A DNA stretch of 62,440 bases from the NCBI GenBank assembly GCA_013151015.1, contig JAADJA010000195.1, positions 1-62,440 of the forward strand. The letters run 5' to 3'. The notes under the pieces were generated by a model that saw only the letters and a list, made by a program, of their open reading frames with translations, made no database searches and was not told where the DNA came from. Every line of letters begins with the position of its first letter. Positions within the stretch are counted from its first letter, which is position 1. The DNA comes from Chlorobiota bacterium. Its GTDB lineage: Bacteria > Bacteroidota > Bacteroidia > Bacteroidales > JAADJA01. Made by a program: the position numbers and the translations under genes. Positions 18,971-29,147 of the stretch are shown piece by piece.

Positions 18971-19231
18971 GATTGTTATATTTGATTAAACATTCAACTT
19001 TGTTTTTAAAATCCACAGCGAATTTAACAATTTTTTTGCGGGTGTACGACAAATTGCACTTTTTTGCCCCTAAGTCCCCTGAAAGGTATTTTCAAAAATT
19101 TCTCTTTTTTCGGCTCCCTTACGCCTGCCAAAGGTTTATCCGGCGGTCAGGTAGGAATTTCGGGAAAAGGGAAATTATTGAATTATGTTCAATTTGTAGT
19201 ACGCCCTATTTTTAGCTTCGATCAAAACAAC

Positions 19232-19239
19232 TACTTTTG
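19232..19239 (+). promoter_or_regulatory. -7 promoter box upstream of AMP nucleosidase
   Basis: TACTTTTG matches TAnnTTTG; it lies 21 bases before the chosen ATG at 19261 and overlaps the in-frame ATG at 19237, which argues against that earlier start. The -33 element is weak. Confidence 0.4.
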
Positions 19240-19260
19240 CAGAAATATTTTTACATGCTT

Positions 19261-20037
19261 ATGAAAACGAAAAAAGAAATTGTCGAAAACTGGTTGCCCC
19301 GATATACAGGAACAGAAATGAAGGATTTCGGGAGATATATATTATTGACAAACTTTCATGGCTACCTCGAAATGTTTGCCCACGTGCAAGGTGTTGAAGT
19401 CCGTGGAAAAGACAGGGCGATGCCTTGCGCCACTTCTGGTGACATAACGATGATAAATTTCAATATGGGCAGTGCCAATGCGGCCACCATCATGGACCTT
19501 TTAAGTGCTATCCATCCCAAAGCCTGTTTGTTCCTTGGGAAATGTGGCGGTTTGAAAAAGAAAAACGAACTGGGTGATTTAATTCTGCCAATTGCCGCAA
19601 TCCGTGGCGAGGGAACATCCAACGACTATTTCCCTTCGGAAGTCCCGGCCCTGCCCGCATTTAGTTTGCAGAAAGCCATTTCCACCACCATCCGCGACCA
19701 CGGTCGGGATTACTGGACAGGGACGGTTTACACCACGAACCGCCGGGTTTGGGAATACGACAAAAAATTCAAGCGTTACCTTAGAAAAACAAGGAGCATG
19801 GCCATCGACCTGGAAACGGCAACTTTGTTCACGGTAGGATTTGCCAATGAAATCCCAACTGGCGCATTGCTATTGGTATCGGACCAACCCATGATTTATT
19901 CCGGGGTGAAAACGGAAAAAAGCGACAAAAAAGTGACCGATAAATACGTTGAGGATCATTTAAGGATCGGGGTTGATTCATTGAACCAGTTGATTAATAA
20001 CGGCCTTACGGTAAAACACCTCCTTTTTGATTCATAG
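19261..20037 (+). CDS. amn: AMP nucleosidase
   Basis: 258 residues from ATG 19261 (MKTKKEIVENWLPRYTGTEM). ATGs at 19237 and 19255 are in frame, but the promoter box overlaps the first. It hydrolyses AMP to adenine and ribose 5-phosphate and belongs to the nucleoside phosphorylase-like fold: FNMGSANAATIMDLL, LFLGKCGGLKKKNELGDLILP, AIRGEGTSNDYFPSEVPALP, SMAIDLETATLF and ALLLVSDQPM. It is the short form common in Bacteroidota, without the N-terminal regulatory domain of the E. coli enzyme. Confidence 0.93.
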   Translation: MKTKKEIVENWLPRYTGTEMKDFGRYILLTNFHGYLEMFAHVQGVEVRGKDRAMPCATSGDITMINFNMGSANAATIMDLLSAIHPKACLFLGKCGGLKKKNELGDLILPIAAIRGEGTSNDYFPSEVPALPAFSLQKAISTTIRDHGRDYWTGTVYTTNRRVWEYDKKFKRYLRKTRSMAIDLETATLFTVGFANEIPTGALLLVSDQPMIYSGVKTEKSDKKVTDKYVEDHLRIGVDSLNQLINNGLTVKHLLFDS

Positions 20038-20290
20038 ATACTTGAGTTGCAAAAGCAACCAAAATATACCTGGTCATAAGCTTATAATGTACCGTAGGGA
20101 TAAATTGGTTATTTCTTAAAAGTTTATGCGTTCTAAAATAAAACAAAGCTTTCATCTTTGCTGGCAATTCACCCATCTGAACAGAGAGGAAGAGACAATA
20201 GCAGTTAACTTTTAACGCATAACATATTGGGCTTAATAATTGCCCGAAACATATCGCTTTATTAATTATTGGAAATATATTGCTTTCGTT

Positions 20291-21289
20291 ATGACATTTG
20301 ATCAGATAATCGGTGATTTAAGGAACAAGATATACCGGCCCATCTATTTCTTGCATGGGGACGAGGCCTATTATATTGATGAAGTTTCCGATTTTATCGA
20401 AAAAAATGTCCTGACCGATATTGAAAAGGAATTCAACCAAACAATTATTTATGGCCGTGATACCAATGTGCAGGAGATAGTCAGCAATGCCAAGCGTTTT
20501 CCGATGATGGCAAACTATCAGGTCGTTATCATAAAGGAAGCCCAGTATGTGGAGAAAATCGAAGAACTGGATACCTATATCGAAAACCCCCTGGATTCAA
20601 CTATTTTGGTCATCAATTATAAGTACAAAAAAATTGATGGGAGGAAACCCCTTTCTAAAAAAATCAAAAAAAAGGGGATACTGTTCGAGTCAAAAAAAAT
20701 CTATGACAACCAAATCCCTGCATGGATTTCAAACCACCTGAAAAAGAAAGGCTATGGCATTACCCCAAAAGCATCGGTAATGCTGACCGAATTTTTGGGA
20801 AGCGATTTAAGTAAAATCGTTAACGAACTGAACAAACTCACCATCAATGTTCCCGAAAATTCACAAATAGATGATGTGCTGGTCGAAAGAAATATCGGCA
20901 TCAGCAAGGACTTCAATATTTTCGAACTGCAAAATGCCATCGGGACAAGAAATATTTTAAAAGCCAATCAGATTGCCCGGCACTTTGCGGCCAACCCAAA
21001 GGAGAACCCGCTTGTAAAAACCATCGTTTTGCTTTATATGTATTTTGGCAAGCTCCTGGTTTACCAACAATTAAAAGACAAATCGAACAGAAATGCCGCT
21101 GCGGAACTTGGCGTGAACCCATTTTTCATGAAAGATTATCAAACTGCTGCGGGAAACTATTCCTTCCAGAAACTTACAAGGATCATTTCCTATTTAAGGG
21201 AATATGACCTGAAATCCAAAGGCGTCAACAGCGTTTCGGCCACACAAGGGGAATTGCTGAAAGAGTTATTGTTTAAGATTTTGCATTAA
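20291..21289 (+). CDS. holA: DNA polymerase III delta subunit
   Basis: 332 residues from ATG 20291 (MTFDQIIGDLRNK); the longer frame from 20240 lacks similarity. Clamp-loader delta: RPIYFLHGDEAYYIDEVSDFI is the typical N-terminal block with a degenerate P-loop region; TIIYGRDTNVQEIVSNAKRFPMM, then LTEFLGSDLSKIVNELNKL and the C-terminal NPFFMKDYQTAAGNYS segment. It opens the beta clamp during loading. It is a stand-alone gene between amn and the MIO lyase. Confidence 0.93.
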   Translation: MTFDQIIGDLRNKIYRPIYFLHGDEAYYIDEVSDFIEKNVLTDIEKEFNQTIIYGRDTNVQEIVSNAKRFPMMANYQVVIIKEAQYVEKIEELDTYIENPLDSTILVINYKYKKIDGRKPLSKKIKKKGILFESKKIYDNQIPAWISNHLKKKGYGITPKASVMLTEFLGSDLSKIVNELNKLTINVPENSQIDDVLVERNIGISKDFNIFELQNAIGTRNILKANQIARHFAANPKENPLVKTIVLLYMYFGKLLVYQQLKDKSNRNAAAELGVNPFFMKDYQTAAGNYSFQKLTRIISYLREYDLKSKGVNSVSATQGELLKELLFKILH

Positions 21290-21533
21290 TCTGTTTTTGT
21301 CATTTGATTCCCAAATCCAAAAAAAACAAAAGCTCCCGTTTTGTGAAAAATAAATCATAATTTTACCCCTCGTTTTTAAAATCCACAAAAGTGATGAGCT
21401 GGATATTGAATTTCATTATCTGTATCAACCGGACAGCACTCTTTCCCTGTTTCCTTTTCTGATATTATGTTCTTATTTTTAGCTCATGACAATAAGCTTT
21501 CACCCAAATCCAATAACTTTTAAAACAAACAAA

Positions 21534-23057
21534 ATGACATATATAATAAAAGGGGCCGGCCTTAGCATTGAAGATGTGGTAAATGTGGCCCGCCATAACC
21601 AAAAAGTGGAACTTGACGCAGATGCGCTCAAAAGGATTATAAAGTGCCGCGCCATGCTCGAAAGAAAAATCGATGCGCACGAAACCATGTACGGTGTAAA
21701 TACCGGGATTGGCGAATTTTCCGAAGTTGTGTTAAATGACGACCAGGTAAAAGAATTCCAAAAATACCTTATTTATAACCATGCCGCGGGCATTGGTGAT
21801 GCAATGCCATTGGAATATGTAAGGGGGGCAATGCTGGGGAGGATCAATGTACATGCACACGGAAATTCGGGCATACGTCCCGAAATTACCCAAACCCTTG
21901 TCAACATGCTCAACAAAGGGGTAACGCCTTATGTCTGCCAAAAAGGTTCTGTCGGCGCTTCCGGCGACCTGGCCCCGATGTCACAAATAGCTTTGCTGTT
22001 GATGGGTGAAGGAAAAGCTTATTATAAAGGAGAACTTCTGGAAGGAGGGGAAGCAATGGAGAGGGCCGGAATAGAAATCCCTGGCTTACAGGCAAGGGAC
22101 GGGTTGGGAACAATCAATGGCTCCAATGTGCTTACTGCCATGAGCGCCCTGTTCATTTACGATGCAAACCGTTGGCTGAAGCAAGCTGAAATCGGTGCGG
22201 CCATGTCGCTTGAGGCGTTGAAGGCCAATATGAAACCCTACACAAAGAAATTGCACGAAGCACGGGGGTTCAACGGGGCAATCAGAAGTGCGGAAGCCAT
22301 TAACAAAATGGTTGCCGGCGGCGACCTGAAAGAAGAAAGGGTGGATCATAAAGTCCAGGATGCCTATTCAATGAGGTCAACACCACAGGTTATCGGGGCC
22401 GCACACGATGCGTTGGCCTATGCCCGCTCACAGGTCGAGATTGAATTGAACGGCGTGGGCGACAACCCCATCTTTTTCCCCGATGAGGACCTGGCATTAT
22501 CGGGGGCCAATTTCCAGGGAACACCGGTTTCGTTGCCCATGGACATGGCGGGCATTGCCATAACCATGATAAGCGTGCTTTCCGAAAGAAGGATGAACCG
22601 ATTGAACAACCCTGCATTAAGTGTTGGCCTGCCTGCCTTCCTCACCAAAGGGGCCGGAATGTTTTCAGGCTTGATGCTCAGCCAATATACGGCCGACATG
22701 CAAATTGTGGAGCAAAAAATCCTGTCAGCACCTGCATCAATACAATCAATACCTGCCGCAGCTGATCAGGAAGATTTCGTATCAATGGGAATGAATACTG
22801 CAATCAAGAATTTCCAGATCCTCGACAATGCATATGGCGTACTTGGGATTGAAATGATGGCCGCCGCACAGGCACTCGATTTCAGGGAGTACAAGTTCGG
22901 GAAAGGGGTATCCAAAGCCAAAGAAACAATCCGGAAATACGTGGATTTCCTTGATGTTGACCGACCATTGTACAGCGACCACAATGCGATGAAAGAACTA
23001 GTAAAATCAGGGGAGATACTGGAAGAAGTGGAAAAAGAGGTGGGAAGCCTGGGTTAA
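21534..23057 (+). CDS. hutH: MIO-type aromatic amino acid/histidine ammonia-lyase
   Basis: 507 residues from ATG 21534 (MTYIIKGAGLSIED), the normal HAL length; an ORF start at 21486 is less likely. The self-forming MIO electrophile comes from Ala-Ser-Gly 142-144 in KGSVGASGDLAPMSQ. Other blocks: MYGVNTGIGEFSEV, GNSGIRPEITQ, GDNPIFF and QEDFVSMG. Such enzymes deaminate histidine to urocanate or Phe/Tyr to cinnamates. Canonical HutH signatures differ here: NGSNV instead of NGTQ, QEDF instead of QEDH, and NHAAG instead of SHAAG. So the symbol is provisional. No urocanase or imidazolonepropionase gene is adjacent. Confidence 0.85.
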   Translation: MTYIIKGAGLSIEDVVNVARHNQKVELDADALKRIIKCRAMLERKIDAHETMYGVNTGIGEFSEVVLNDDQVKEFQKYLIYNHAAGIGDAMPLEYVRGAMLGRINVHAHGNSGIRPEITQTLVNMLNKGVTPYVCQKGSVGASGDLAPMSQIALLLMGEGKAYYKGELLEGGEAMERAGIEIPGLQARDGLGTINGSNVLTAMSALFIYDANRWLKQAEIGAAMSLEALKANMKPYTKKLHEARGFNGAIRSAEAINKMVAGGDLKEERVDHKVQDAYSMRSTPQVIGAAHDALAYARSQVEIELNGVGDNPIFFPDEDLALSGANFQGTPVSLPMDMAGIAITMISVLSERRMNRLNNPALSVGLPAFLTKGAGMFSGLMLSQYTADMQIVEQKILSAPASIQSIPAAADQEDFVSMGMNTAIKNFQILDNAYGVLGIEMMAAAQALDFREYKFGKGVSKAKETIRKYVDFLDVDRPLYSDHNAMKELVKSGEILEEVEKEVGSLG

Positions 23058-23168
23058 CGAAAAAATTGGCGGTTGGCAATAGGCAGTTTGCAATCGAAAT
23101 ATTCACACATAGCAAATTGGCTGCTGATAACCATAACTTGAATCACAGAATTAATTATCCACTGAATT

Positions 23169-23597
23169 TTGGCCACAACAGAAGAAAACAAAAAGAAACC
23201 GCTTGAACGACCGGAAATGTTAAAGATCCTTTGCATCCTAACATTCATTGGAAGTGGATTGGCTGTTTTTTCCTATTCGCTGTCCTATCTGCTTTTCGAT
23301 GAGATGAAAGAAATTGTAGGGGGATTGGACAAACAGTATCCGGGAGTTAAAGAAATTTTCAGTGGGGGAAAACGCTTTTTCCTGACTGGTTTTGTTCTAT
23401 ATTCCATCTCTTTCGCCGGTGCGCGTCAAATGTGGAATATGCGCAAAATAGGATTTCATCTTTATACAGTATCGCAGATATTTTTACTTGTGCTTCCTGT
23501 TGTGATGATCAAATCCCACAAACTCCCTTTATTGGGTGTTTTGGTAAGTTGCGTATTTGTTTTGGGATACTATTCAAATTTAAAATATATGGAATGA
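23169..23597 (+). CDS. Four-helix membrane protein, unknown function
   Basis: 142 residues starting at TTG 23169, the only start after an in-frame stop at 23163; a later ATG (codon 18) is possible. A basic N terminus (ENKKKPLERPEML) is followed by about four hydrophobic segments (ILCILTFIGSGLAVF, FFLTGFVLYSISFAG, LYTVSQIFLLVLPVVM, LLGVLVSCVFVLGYY). Its stop overlaps the next start (ATGA), and the next protein has the same layout, so the two form a paralogous, translationally coupled pair. No family recognised. Confidence 0.65.
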   Translation: MATTEENKKKPLERPEMLKILCILTFIGSGLAVFSYSLSYLLFDEMKEIVGGLDKQYPGVKEIFSGGKRFFLTGFVLYSISFAGARQMWNMRKIGFHLYTVSQIFLLVLPVVMIKSHKLPLLGVLVSCVFVLGYYSNLKYME

Positions 23598-24058
23598 AAA
23601 CTGAAGCCACGGAACCTGAAAACAAGAAAAAAAAACATGTCACGATAAAGAAGCCCTTTATGCTTTCCCTTTTGTGTATGGTGTTTTTCGTTCATTCTGC
23701 AGTAATGGCATTGCTTTTCCTGTCAGGCGTTTTTTTCAATTCTTGGCTCACAGAAGCGATCAACAACTATACTGTACGAACAGACTATGGGAATTCCCTG
23801 ATATTGCTTTTTAGTTTCATTGGGTTCTTGCTTTATGGAACTTCTTTTATAGGAACATGGTACTTATGGCAAATGAAGAAAAAAGGCCTGTATATTTTGT
23901 CCATTTCTGTTTTATTGATTCTTGTAAGCACATATCTTATTGGGGCCGGCTCCCTTATTAATTCCATAATATACGGGTTTCTCTTAGTGTTTCTGACTCT
24001 TTTTTATCGTAAATTGGGCAAGGAAAAGGAGGAAATATCCGGAAATACAAGGAAATAA
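23594..24058 (+). CDS. Four-helix membrane protein, paralogue of upstream gene
   Basis: 154 residues from ATG 23594, overlapping the previous stop by four bases (ATGA). The open frame extends back to 23432, but that part is the shifted frame of the upstream gene. The N terminus ENKKKKHVTIKKPFMLSLLCMV parallels ENKKKPLERPEMLKILCIL of the upstream protein. Hydrophobic helices include VHSAVMALLFLSGVFF, LILLFSFIGFLLYGTSF, LYILSISVLLILVSTYLIG and the tail IIYGFLLVFLTLFY. The pair may act as a heterodimer; function unknown. Confidence 0.65.
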   Translation: MKTEATEPENKKKKHVTIKKPFMLSLLCMVFFVHSAVMALLFLSGVFFNSWLTEAINNYTVRTDYGNSLILLFSFIGFLLYGTSFIGTWYLWQMKKKGLYILSISVLLILVSTYLIGAGSLINSIIYGFLLVFLTLFYRKLGKEKEEISGNTRK

Positions 24059-24381
24059 TTGTCTTTTTTTAAATAAATCAATGATACCACGGCTTTCAAC
24101 ACAAATTAGATACTTGTATAAATAAGGTCATAAAATTTTGATTTATTAGTGTTTACGCCATTCAGGCTTAAGTTATTAATAAGGGGTTGTTAATTTTTCT
24201 TAAAGTTTTTTACTATTTATGAACAACTTATCTTTATTTTGCAACGCTATTTCAAATAATTTAGATTAATTTTGATTTCTGTTTTTACAAATAGTGCAGG
24301 TAGTTCTTTTATTTATCGAATGGTTTTAAATTAAACATATTACCAAATTTCTTTAATATTTACTAACTAAAATTTTATGTT
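24059..24381 (+). other. AT-rich leader region of susC
   Basis: 323 bases without a gene. There is a near-match to a Bacteroidetes -7 box (TATTTTG, 24235-24241), one base short of TAnnTTTG, about 140 bases before the susC ATG. That would leave a long leader. No riboswitch was recognised. Confidence 0.3.
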
Positions 24382-27300
24382 ATGAGAAAATTTACCCTAT
24401 TTCTTGCATTCACGCTCTTTTTGGGAATGCAGGTATTACAAGCTCAAAACAGGGAGATTTCGGGTACTGTTATCAGTTCTGACGACGGCCAACCGATTCC
24501 CGGGGTTCAGGTGGTAGTTAAGGCAACCACTTTAGGAACCGTGACCGGTCTTGACGGAAACTACAAACTCAGTGTTCCCGAGAGTGCCAAAGTATTGGTC
24601 TTTACCTTTATTGGGATGGCCTCACAAGAGGTTGAAATCGGAAGCCAAACAACAATTGATGTTTCGATGGATCCAGATATCCTGAACATTGAAGGAGTGG
24701 TTGTTACCGCTCTTGGTATTTCACGTGAAAAGAAATCACTTGGTTATGCCACTCAGGAAATCAGTGGGGATGATGTTAACAGCGTGAAAAGCGATAACTT
24801 TATCAATTCCATGTCAGGTAAGATTTCCGGTGTCCAGATTAAAAACAACACAAACATTGGTGGTTCTTCCAACGTTATTATCAGGGGTTCTACCTCATTG
24901 ACAGGAAACAATCAGGCTTTATTTGTAATTGATGGTATCCCGGTTGACAACTCAGTTGCCAACAATTCAGGGCAAACTAGCGGCAGGAGCGGATTTGACT
25001 ATGGCAATGCTGCTACTGACATCAACCCTAACGACATCGAGTCCATCAACGTATTGAAAGGTGCCGCAGCTTCGGCCCTTTATGGTTCGCGTGCCGCAAA
25101 TGGTGTAATCCTTATTACGACCAAAAAAGGTTCCAGAAGTGCTGATGGAAGCAAGCGAATTGGAGTAGGCATTAGTTCAAACGTAACCGTAGGTATTATC
25201 GACAAAAGCACGTTCCCAAAATACCAAACCAGTTACGGTGCCGGTTACGGCCCTTATTACAGTGGTGGCGACCATCCCGGTATGGAAGAAATCGATATTG
25301 ATGGCGATGGTGTTGACGACCTCGTGGTACCTTTTACCGAGGATGCTTCTTTTGGTGAAAAATTCGATCCCAACCTGATGGTGTACCAATACGATGCTTT
25401 CGAGCCCACATCACCGAATTTTGGCAAAAAAACCCCATGGAAAAATGCTGAGAACGGGCCTATCGAGTTTTTCAGGAATTCGTTGACCCTGTCAAACAGT
25501 GTTGATGTATCCGGTGGAAGCGACATTTCCACATTCCGTTTGAGTTATACAAATACACGCCAAAAAGGGATTATGCCAAACAGTGAACTGAACAGGAACA
25601 ATTTCCTTTTCACAGGATCTTATGATGTACTCGACAACCTTACCGTCAGCGCATCGGCAAATGTTATAAGTACAAACACCACAGGGCGTAACGAAACAGG
25701 TTACAGTGGCAATATCCTTTCGAGTTTCCGCCAATGGTGGCAAATGAACGTGGACTTGAACGATCAGGAAACCCTTTATGACCAAACAGGGATGAATTCT
25801 ACCTGGAACAGAAAAGCATATAACAACCCCGATCCTATTTATTGGGACAACTTCTATTTCCAACGTTTTGAAAATTATGAGACTGATACAAGGGATCGTA
25901 TAATCGGTTATGTAAAGGTTGATTGGCAAGTTACCGATTACATCAATATCATGGCCAGGGTTTCGATTGACCAATATAGCTTCCTTCAGGAAGAAAGAAA
26001 AGCCATTGGTTCCGTTGCCGGTGAATTTGGTGTTGGACGCCTTGACGTAACTTCAGGTTATTCGCGTTTCAACAGGAAATTCATGGAATCCAATGTTGAC
26101 GTAATGGCCACATTTAACAAAGACATTTCGGAAGATTTCAACTTAAAAGCCCTTTTGGGGACAAACCTGCGTAAAACCACATTTGACGATGTTTATACTT
26201 CAACCAATGGTGGATTGATCGTTCCCGAACTTTATTCACTCGGAAACAGTATCGACCCCATGTTGGCCCCCGAAGAAAATTTATCAGAAGTAGCTGTTAA
26301 CGGAGTATTTGCCGGAGTATCCCTCGGATTCAGGAGTATGCTGTTCTTGGATGCCACAATCAGGGAAGACTATTCATCCACATTACCTGTTGACAAAAAC
26401 TATTTCTTTTATCCTTCTGTTTCCACCAGTTTTGTCTTTTCGGAATTAATGGATGCAGACTGGCTTTCGTTCGGTAAGTTGAGGGTTAACTATGCTGAAG
26501 TGGGATCCGGTGGCAACACTACTGCCTTTGCAAGGCTCACCGATACGTATGACCAATTTACAAGCTTCAATGGAAATGCACTCTTTTCACTTCCCAACTC
26601 AAAAAACAATGCGAACTTGAAAGAGGAAAGGTCAAAGAGTTTTGAGGTGGGTGTTGCCATGCAATTCTTCCAAAGAAGGTTAGGTTTTGACATAGCCTAT
26701 TACAAAACAAATACCGTTGACCAATTGATGCCGGTCGCTGTTTCATATGCTACCGGATTTTCCACGAAATATTTCAATGCAGGTGAAATGCAAAACAAAG
26801 GTATCGAACTCCAGTTGAACGGTGTTCCCATGAAAAGCGATAATTTCAGGTGGGACGTCACACTGAACTGGTCAAATAACCAAAGTTTGGTCGTATCACT
26901 TGCCGAGGGTATAGATAACCTTCAACTTGCGCGTTTACAAGGTGGTGTTACCATCAATGCACGGGCGGGCGAGCCTTACGGGACTATCCAGGGGACCGAC
27001 TTTGTTTACATCGACGGACAAAAAGTAGTTGGGGATAATGGTTATTACCTGAAATCAGCAACATCCGATCAAATCCTTGGAGATGTCAATCCCGACTGGA
27101 TAAGTGGTATCAACAACCGCTTTGCCTATAAAAACTGGGCATTCAGCTTCCTGATCGACTGGCAGCAAGGGGGTAGTCTTTTCTCACTTGACCAGTATTA
27201 TGGAATGGGGACAGGACTTTATGAAGAAACTGTTTTCACCAATGACCTTGGTAATCCTGTAAGAAATACCATCGATAATGGTGGTGGATTAATCCTGGAT

Positions 27301-27648
27301 GGTGTGAAAGAAGATGGTTCACCCAACGACATCCGTGTACCCGGGAACAACTTTAGGGTATTTGGTTGGAACAAGAACCCCAATGCAGCTTTCATATATG
27401 ATGCGACTTTTATTAAGTTAAGGGAAGTAGTCCTGACTTACAGTTTACCGGCAAGTATGTTGGAAGGCAGTAAGATTTTCAACGGTGTTTCCTTTAGCCT
27501 TGTAGGCTCCAACCTTTGGATTATCAGTAAAGACCTTCCCCATGCCGATCCAGAGGCCAGTCAGGGAGCAGGCAATATCCAGGGATGGCAGTCAGGTGTA
27601 ATGCCCTCGACCCGCAATATAGGATTTAGTGTTAATCTGCAGTTTTAA
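24382..27648 (+). CDS. SusC/RagA-family TonB-linked outer-membrane transporter
   Basis: 1088 residues, usual SusC length. A signal peptide ends at LQAQ; a carboxypeptidase-regulatory-like domain (residues ~25-105, ISGTVISSDDGQPIPGVQV, FIGMASQEVEI) is followed by IEGVVVTALGISREKKSLGYA, the SusC signature, and the plug (NVIIRGSTSL, ALFVIDGIPVDNS, SINVLKGAAASALYGSRAANGVI). A large barrel ends in GFSVNLQF. It imports a glycan, peptide or other oligomer with the SusD lipoprotein encoded 20 bp downstream. No glycoside hydrolase or regulator is next to the pair, so the substrate is unknown. Confidence 0.95.
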   Translation: MRKFTLFLAFTLFLGMQVLQAQNREISGTVISSDDGQPIPGVQVVVKATTLGTVTGLDGNYKLSVPESAKVLVFTFIGMASQEVEIGSQTTIDVSMDPDILNIEGVVVTALGISREKKSLGYATQEISGDDVNSVKSDNFINSMSGKISGVQIKNNTNIGGSSNVIIRGSTSLTGNNQALFVIDGIPVDNSVANNSGQTSGRSGFDYGNAATDINPNDIESINVLKGAAASALYGSRAANGVILITTKKGSRSADGSKRIGVGISSNVTVGIIDKSTFPKYQTSYGAGYGPYYSGGDHPGMEEIDIDGDGVDDLVVPFTEDASFGEKFDPNLMVYQYDAFEPTSPNFGKKTPWKNAENGPIEFFRNSLTLSNSVDVSGGSDISTFRLSYTNTRQKGIMPNSELNRNNFLFTGSYDVLDNLTVSASANVISTNTTGRNETGYSGNILSSFRQWWQMNVDLNDQETLYDQTGMNSTWNRKAYNNPDPIYWDNFYFQRFENYETDTRDRIIGYVKVDWQVTDYINIMARVSIDQYSFLQEERKAIGSVAGEFGVGRLDVTSGYSRFNRKFMESNVDVMATFNKDISEDFNLKALLGTNLRKTTFDDVYTSTNGGLIVPELYSLGNSIDPMLAPEENLSEVAVNGVFAGVSLGFRSMLFLDATIREDYSSTLPVDKNYFFYPSVSTSFVFSELMDADWLSFGKLRVNYAEVGSGGNTTAFARLTDTYDQFTSFNGNALFSLPNSKNNANLKEERSKSFEVGVAMQFFQRRLGFDIAYYKTNTVDQLMPVAVSYATGFSTKYFNAGEMQNKGIELQLNGVPMKSDNFRWDVTLNWSNNQSLVVSLAEGIDNLQLARLQGGVTINARAGEPYGTIQGTDFVYIDGQKVVGDNGYYLKSATSDQILGDVNPDWISGINNRFAYKNWAFSFLIDWQQGGSLFSLDQYYGMGTGLYEETVFTNDLGNPVRNTIDNGGGLILDGVKEDGSPNDIRVPGNNFRVFGWNKNPNAAFIYDATFIKLREVVLTYSLPASMLEGSKIFNGVSFSLVGSNLWIISKDLPHADPEASQGAGNIQGWQSGVMPSTRNIGFSVNLQF

Positions 27649-27667
27649 TTAAAAAAAATTATACATT

Positions 27668-29125
27668 ATGAAAAAAATATATTTAGTTTTTATTGTACTT
27701 ATAGCGTTGACAGTGTCCTGTACAAAGAACTTCGAAGAAATGAACACGGATAAAAAGCATCCGGTAGAAGTTCCGGGAGAAACCCTGTTTACAAACGCTC
27801 AGGTTGCACTTGCTGACCAAATAGCAAGTACCAATGTGAACCTCAACGTATGGAAATTATATGCCCAATACTGGACAGAAACCACCTATACGGATGAAGC
27901 CAACTATAATATCGTTAACAGGACTATCCCAGACAATACCTTCCGTACTTATTACCGGGATATTTTGGTGGACTTAAAAGAAGCCGGCAAGATTATCTCT
28001 AAAGATGCTGCACTGACTCCCGAAGATGGCATTGCAAAGCAAAACAAACTTGAGATTATCAACCTGCTCAATATTTATACCTATCAAAGATTGGTTGATA
28101 TCTTTGGCAACATACCTTATACCGAAGCTTTGAGCATAGAAACCACCATTTCACCGGTTTATGATGATGCTTTTAGCATTTACCAGGATTTATTGAGCCG
28201 TGTGGACAATGCCATTGGTGCTCTCGACGATTCCCAGGGAAGCTTTGGGTCTGCCGACCTTTATTATGCAGGTGATGTGGCCGCTTGGAAAAAGTTTGGC
28301 TATTCCCTGAAACTAAAACTGGGCATCGCATTGGCCGATTACAATGAAGGCATGTCCAAAGCAATCGTTGAAGCGGTTGCACCCAATGTTTTTGCATCCA
28401 CAGCCGAAGATTGCAAGCTTGTTTATACCAAAACAACACCAAACACCAACCCTTTGTACGAAGACCTCGTATTGAGCGGAAGGGATGACTTTGTGCCCAC
28501 AAACACGATTATCGATATCATGAACCCTACGAACGACCCACGTCGTCCGCTCTTCTTTGATACCATTCCAGGGCAACCTGAATACACAGGTGGGATTTAT
28601 GGATATAACAACTCATTCTCAAACTTTTCGCATATTGCGGCAAGCATCCAGGTCCCTGAATTCCCTTTGATCCTTTTGGGTTATACCGAATGTCAGTTCT
28701 ATTTGGCTGAAGCTGCCGCAAGAGGGTTTAATGTTGGTGATGCCACCGGACTTTACAATGGCGCTGTTAAAAGCTCGATTATGGAGTGGGGCGGTACCGA
28801 AGCTGACTATGATACCTTTATCGCTCAGGAAGGTGTTGCCTATGATCAGGCTAACTGGCAAGAAATAATAGGGACACAATCCTGGATAGCCTCCTACACA
28901 AGGGGCCTGGTTGGATATAACACCTGGAGAAGGTTGGATTATCCTATCATGAATATCCCTGAAGCACCTGAATCGGACGACGGACAAGTACCAAAAAGGT
29001 TTACTTACCCTGTTAACGAACAAACATTGAATGCCAGCAATTACTTTCAGGCCGCAGATGCCATTGGTGGTGATGTTGAGTCAACAAGATTGTTCTGGGA
29101 TGTATCTGCAGTACCTGCCAAATAG
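27668..29125 (+). CDS. SusD/RagB-family surface lipoprotein (SusD-like type 2)
   Basis: 485 residues with a lipoprotein signal (LIALTVSC, Cys18) and then TKNFEEMNTDKK, typical of SusD-like group 2 proteins. TPR-like helices are visible: IINLLNIYTYQRLVDIFGNIPYTEAL and YSLKLKLGIALADYN, with the late IYGYNNSFSNFSHIAAS loop. SusD proteins form the lid of the SusC transporter and bind substrate. It forms an operon with susC and is followed by a strong terminator. Confidence 0.93.
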   Translation: MKKIYLVFIVLIALTVSCTKNFEEMNTDKKHPVEVPGETLFTNAQVALADQIASTNVNLNVWKLYAQYWTETTYTDEANYNIVNRTIPDNTFRTYYRDILVDLKEAGKIISKDAALTPEDGIAKQNKLEIINLLNIYTYQRLVDIFGNIPYTEALSIETTISPVYDDAFSIYQDLLSRVDNAIGALDDSQGSFGSADLYYAGDVAAWKKFGYSLKLKLGIALADYNEGMSKAIVEAVAPNVFASTAEDCKLVYTKTTPNTNPLYEDLVLSGRDDFVPTNTIIDIMNPTNDPRRPLFFDTIPGQPEYTGGIYGYNNSFSNFSHIAASIQVPEFPLILLGYTECQFYLAEAAARGFNVGDATGLYNGAVKSSIMEWGGTEADYDTFIAQEGVAYDQANWQEIIGTQSWIASYTRGLVGYNTWRRLDYPIMNIPEAPESDDGQVPKRFTYPVNEQTLNASNYFQAADAIGGDVESTRLFWDVSAVPAK

Positions 29126-29147
29126 GTAATCCCCGATTATTTTCAAT

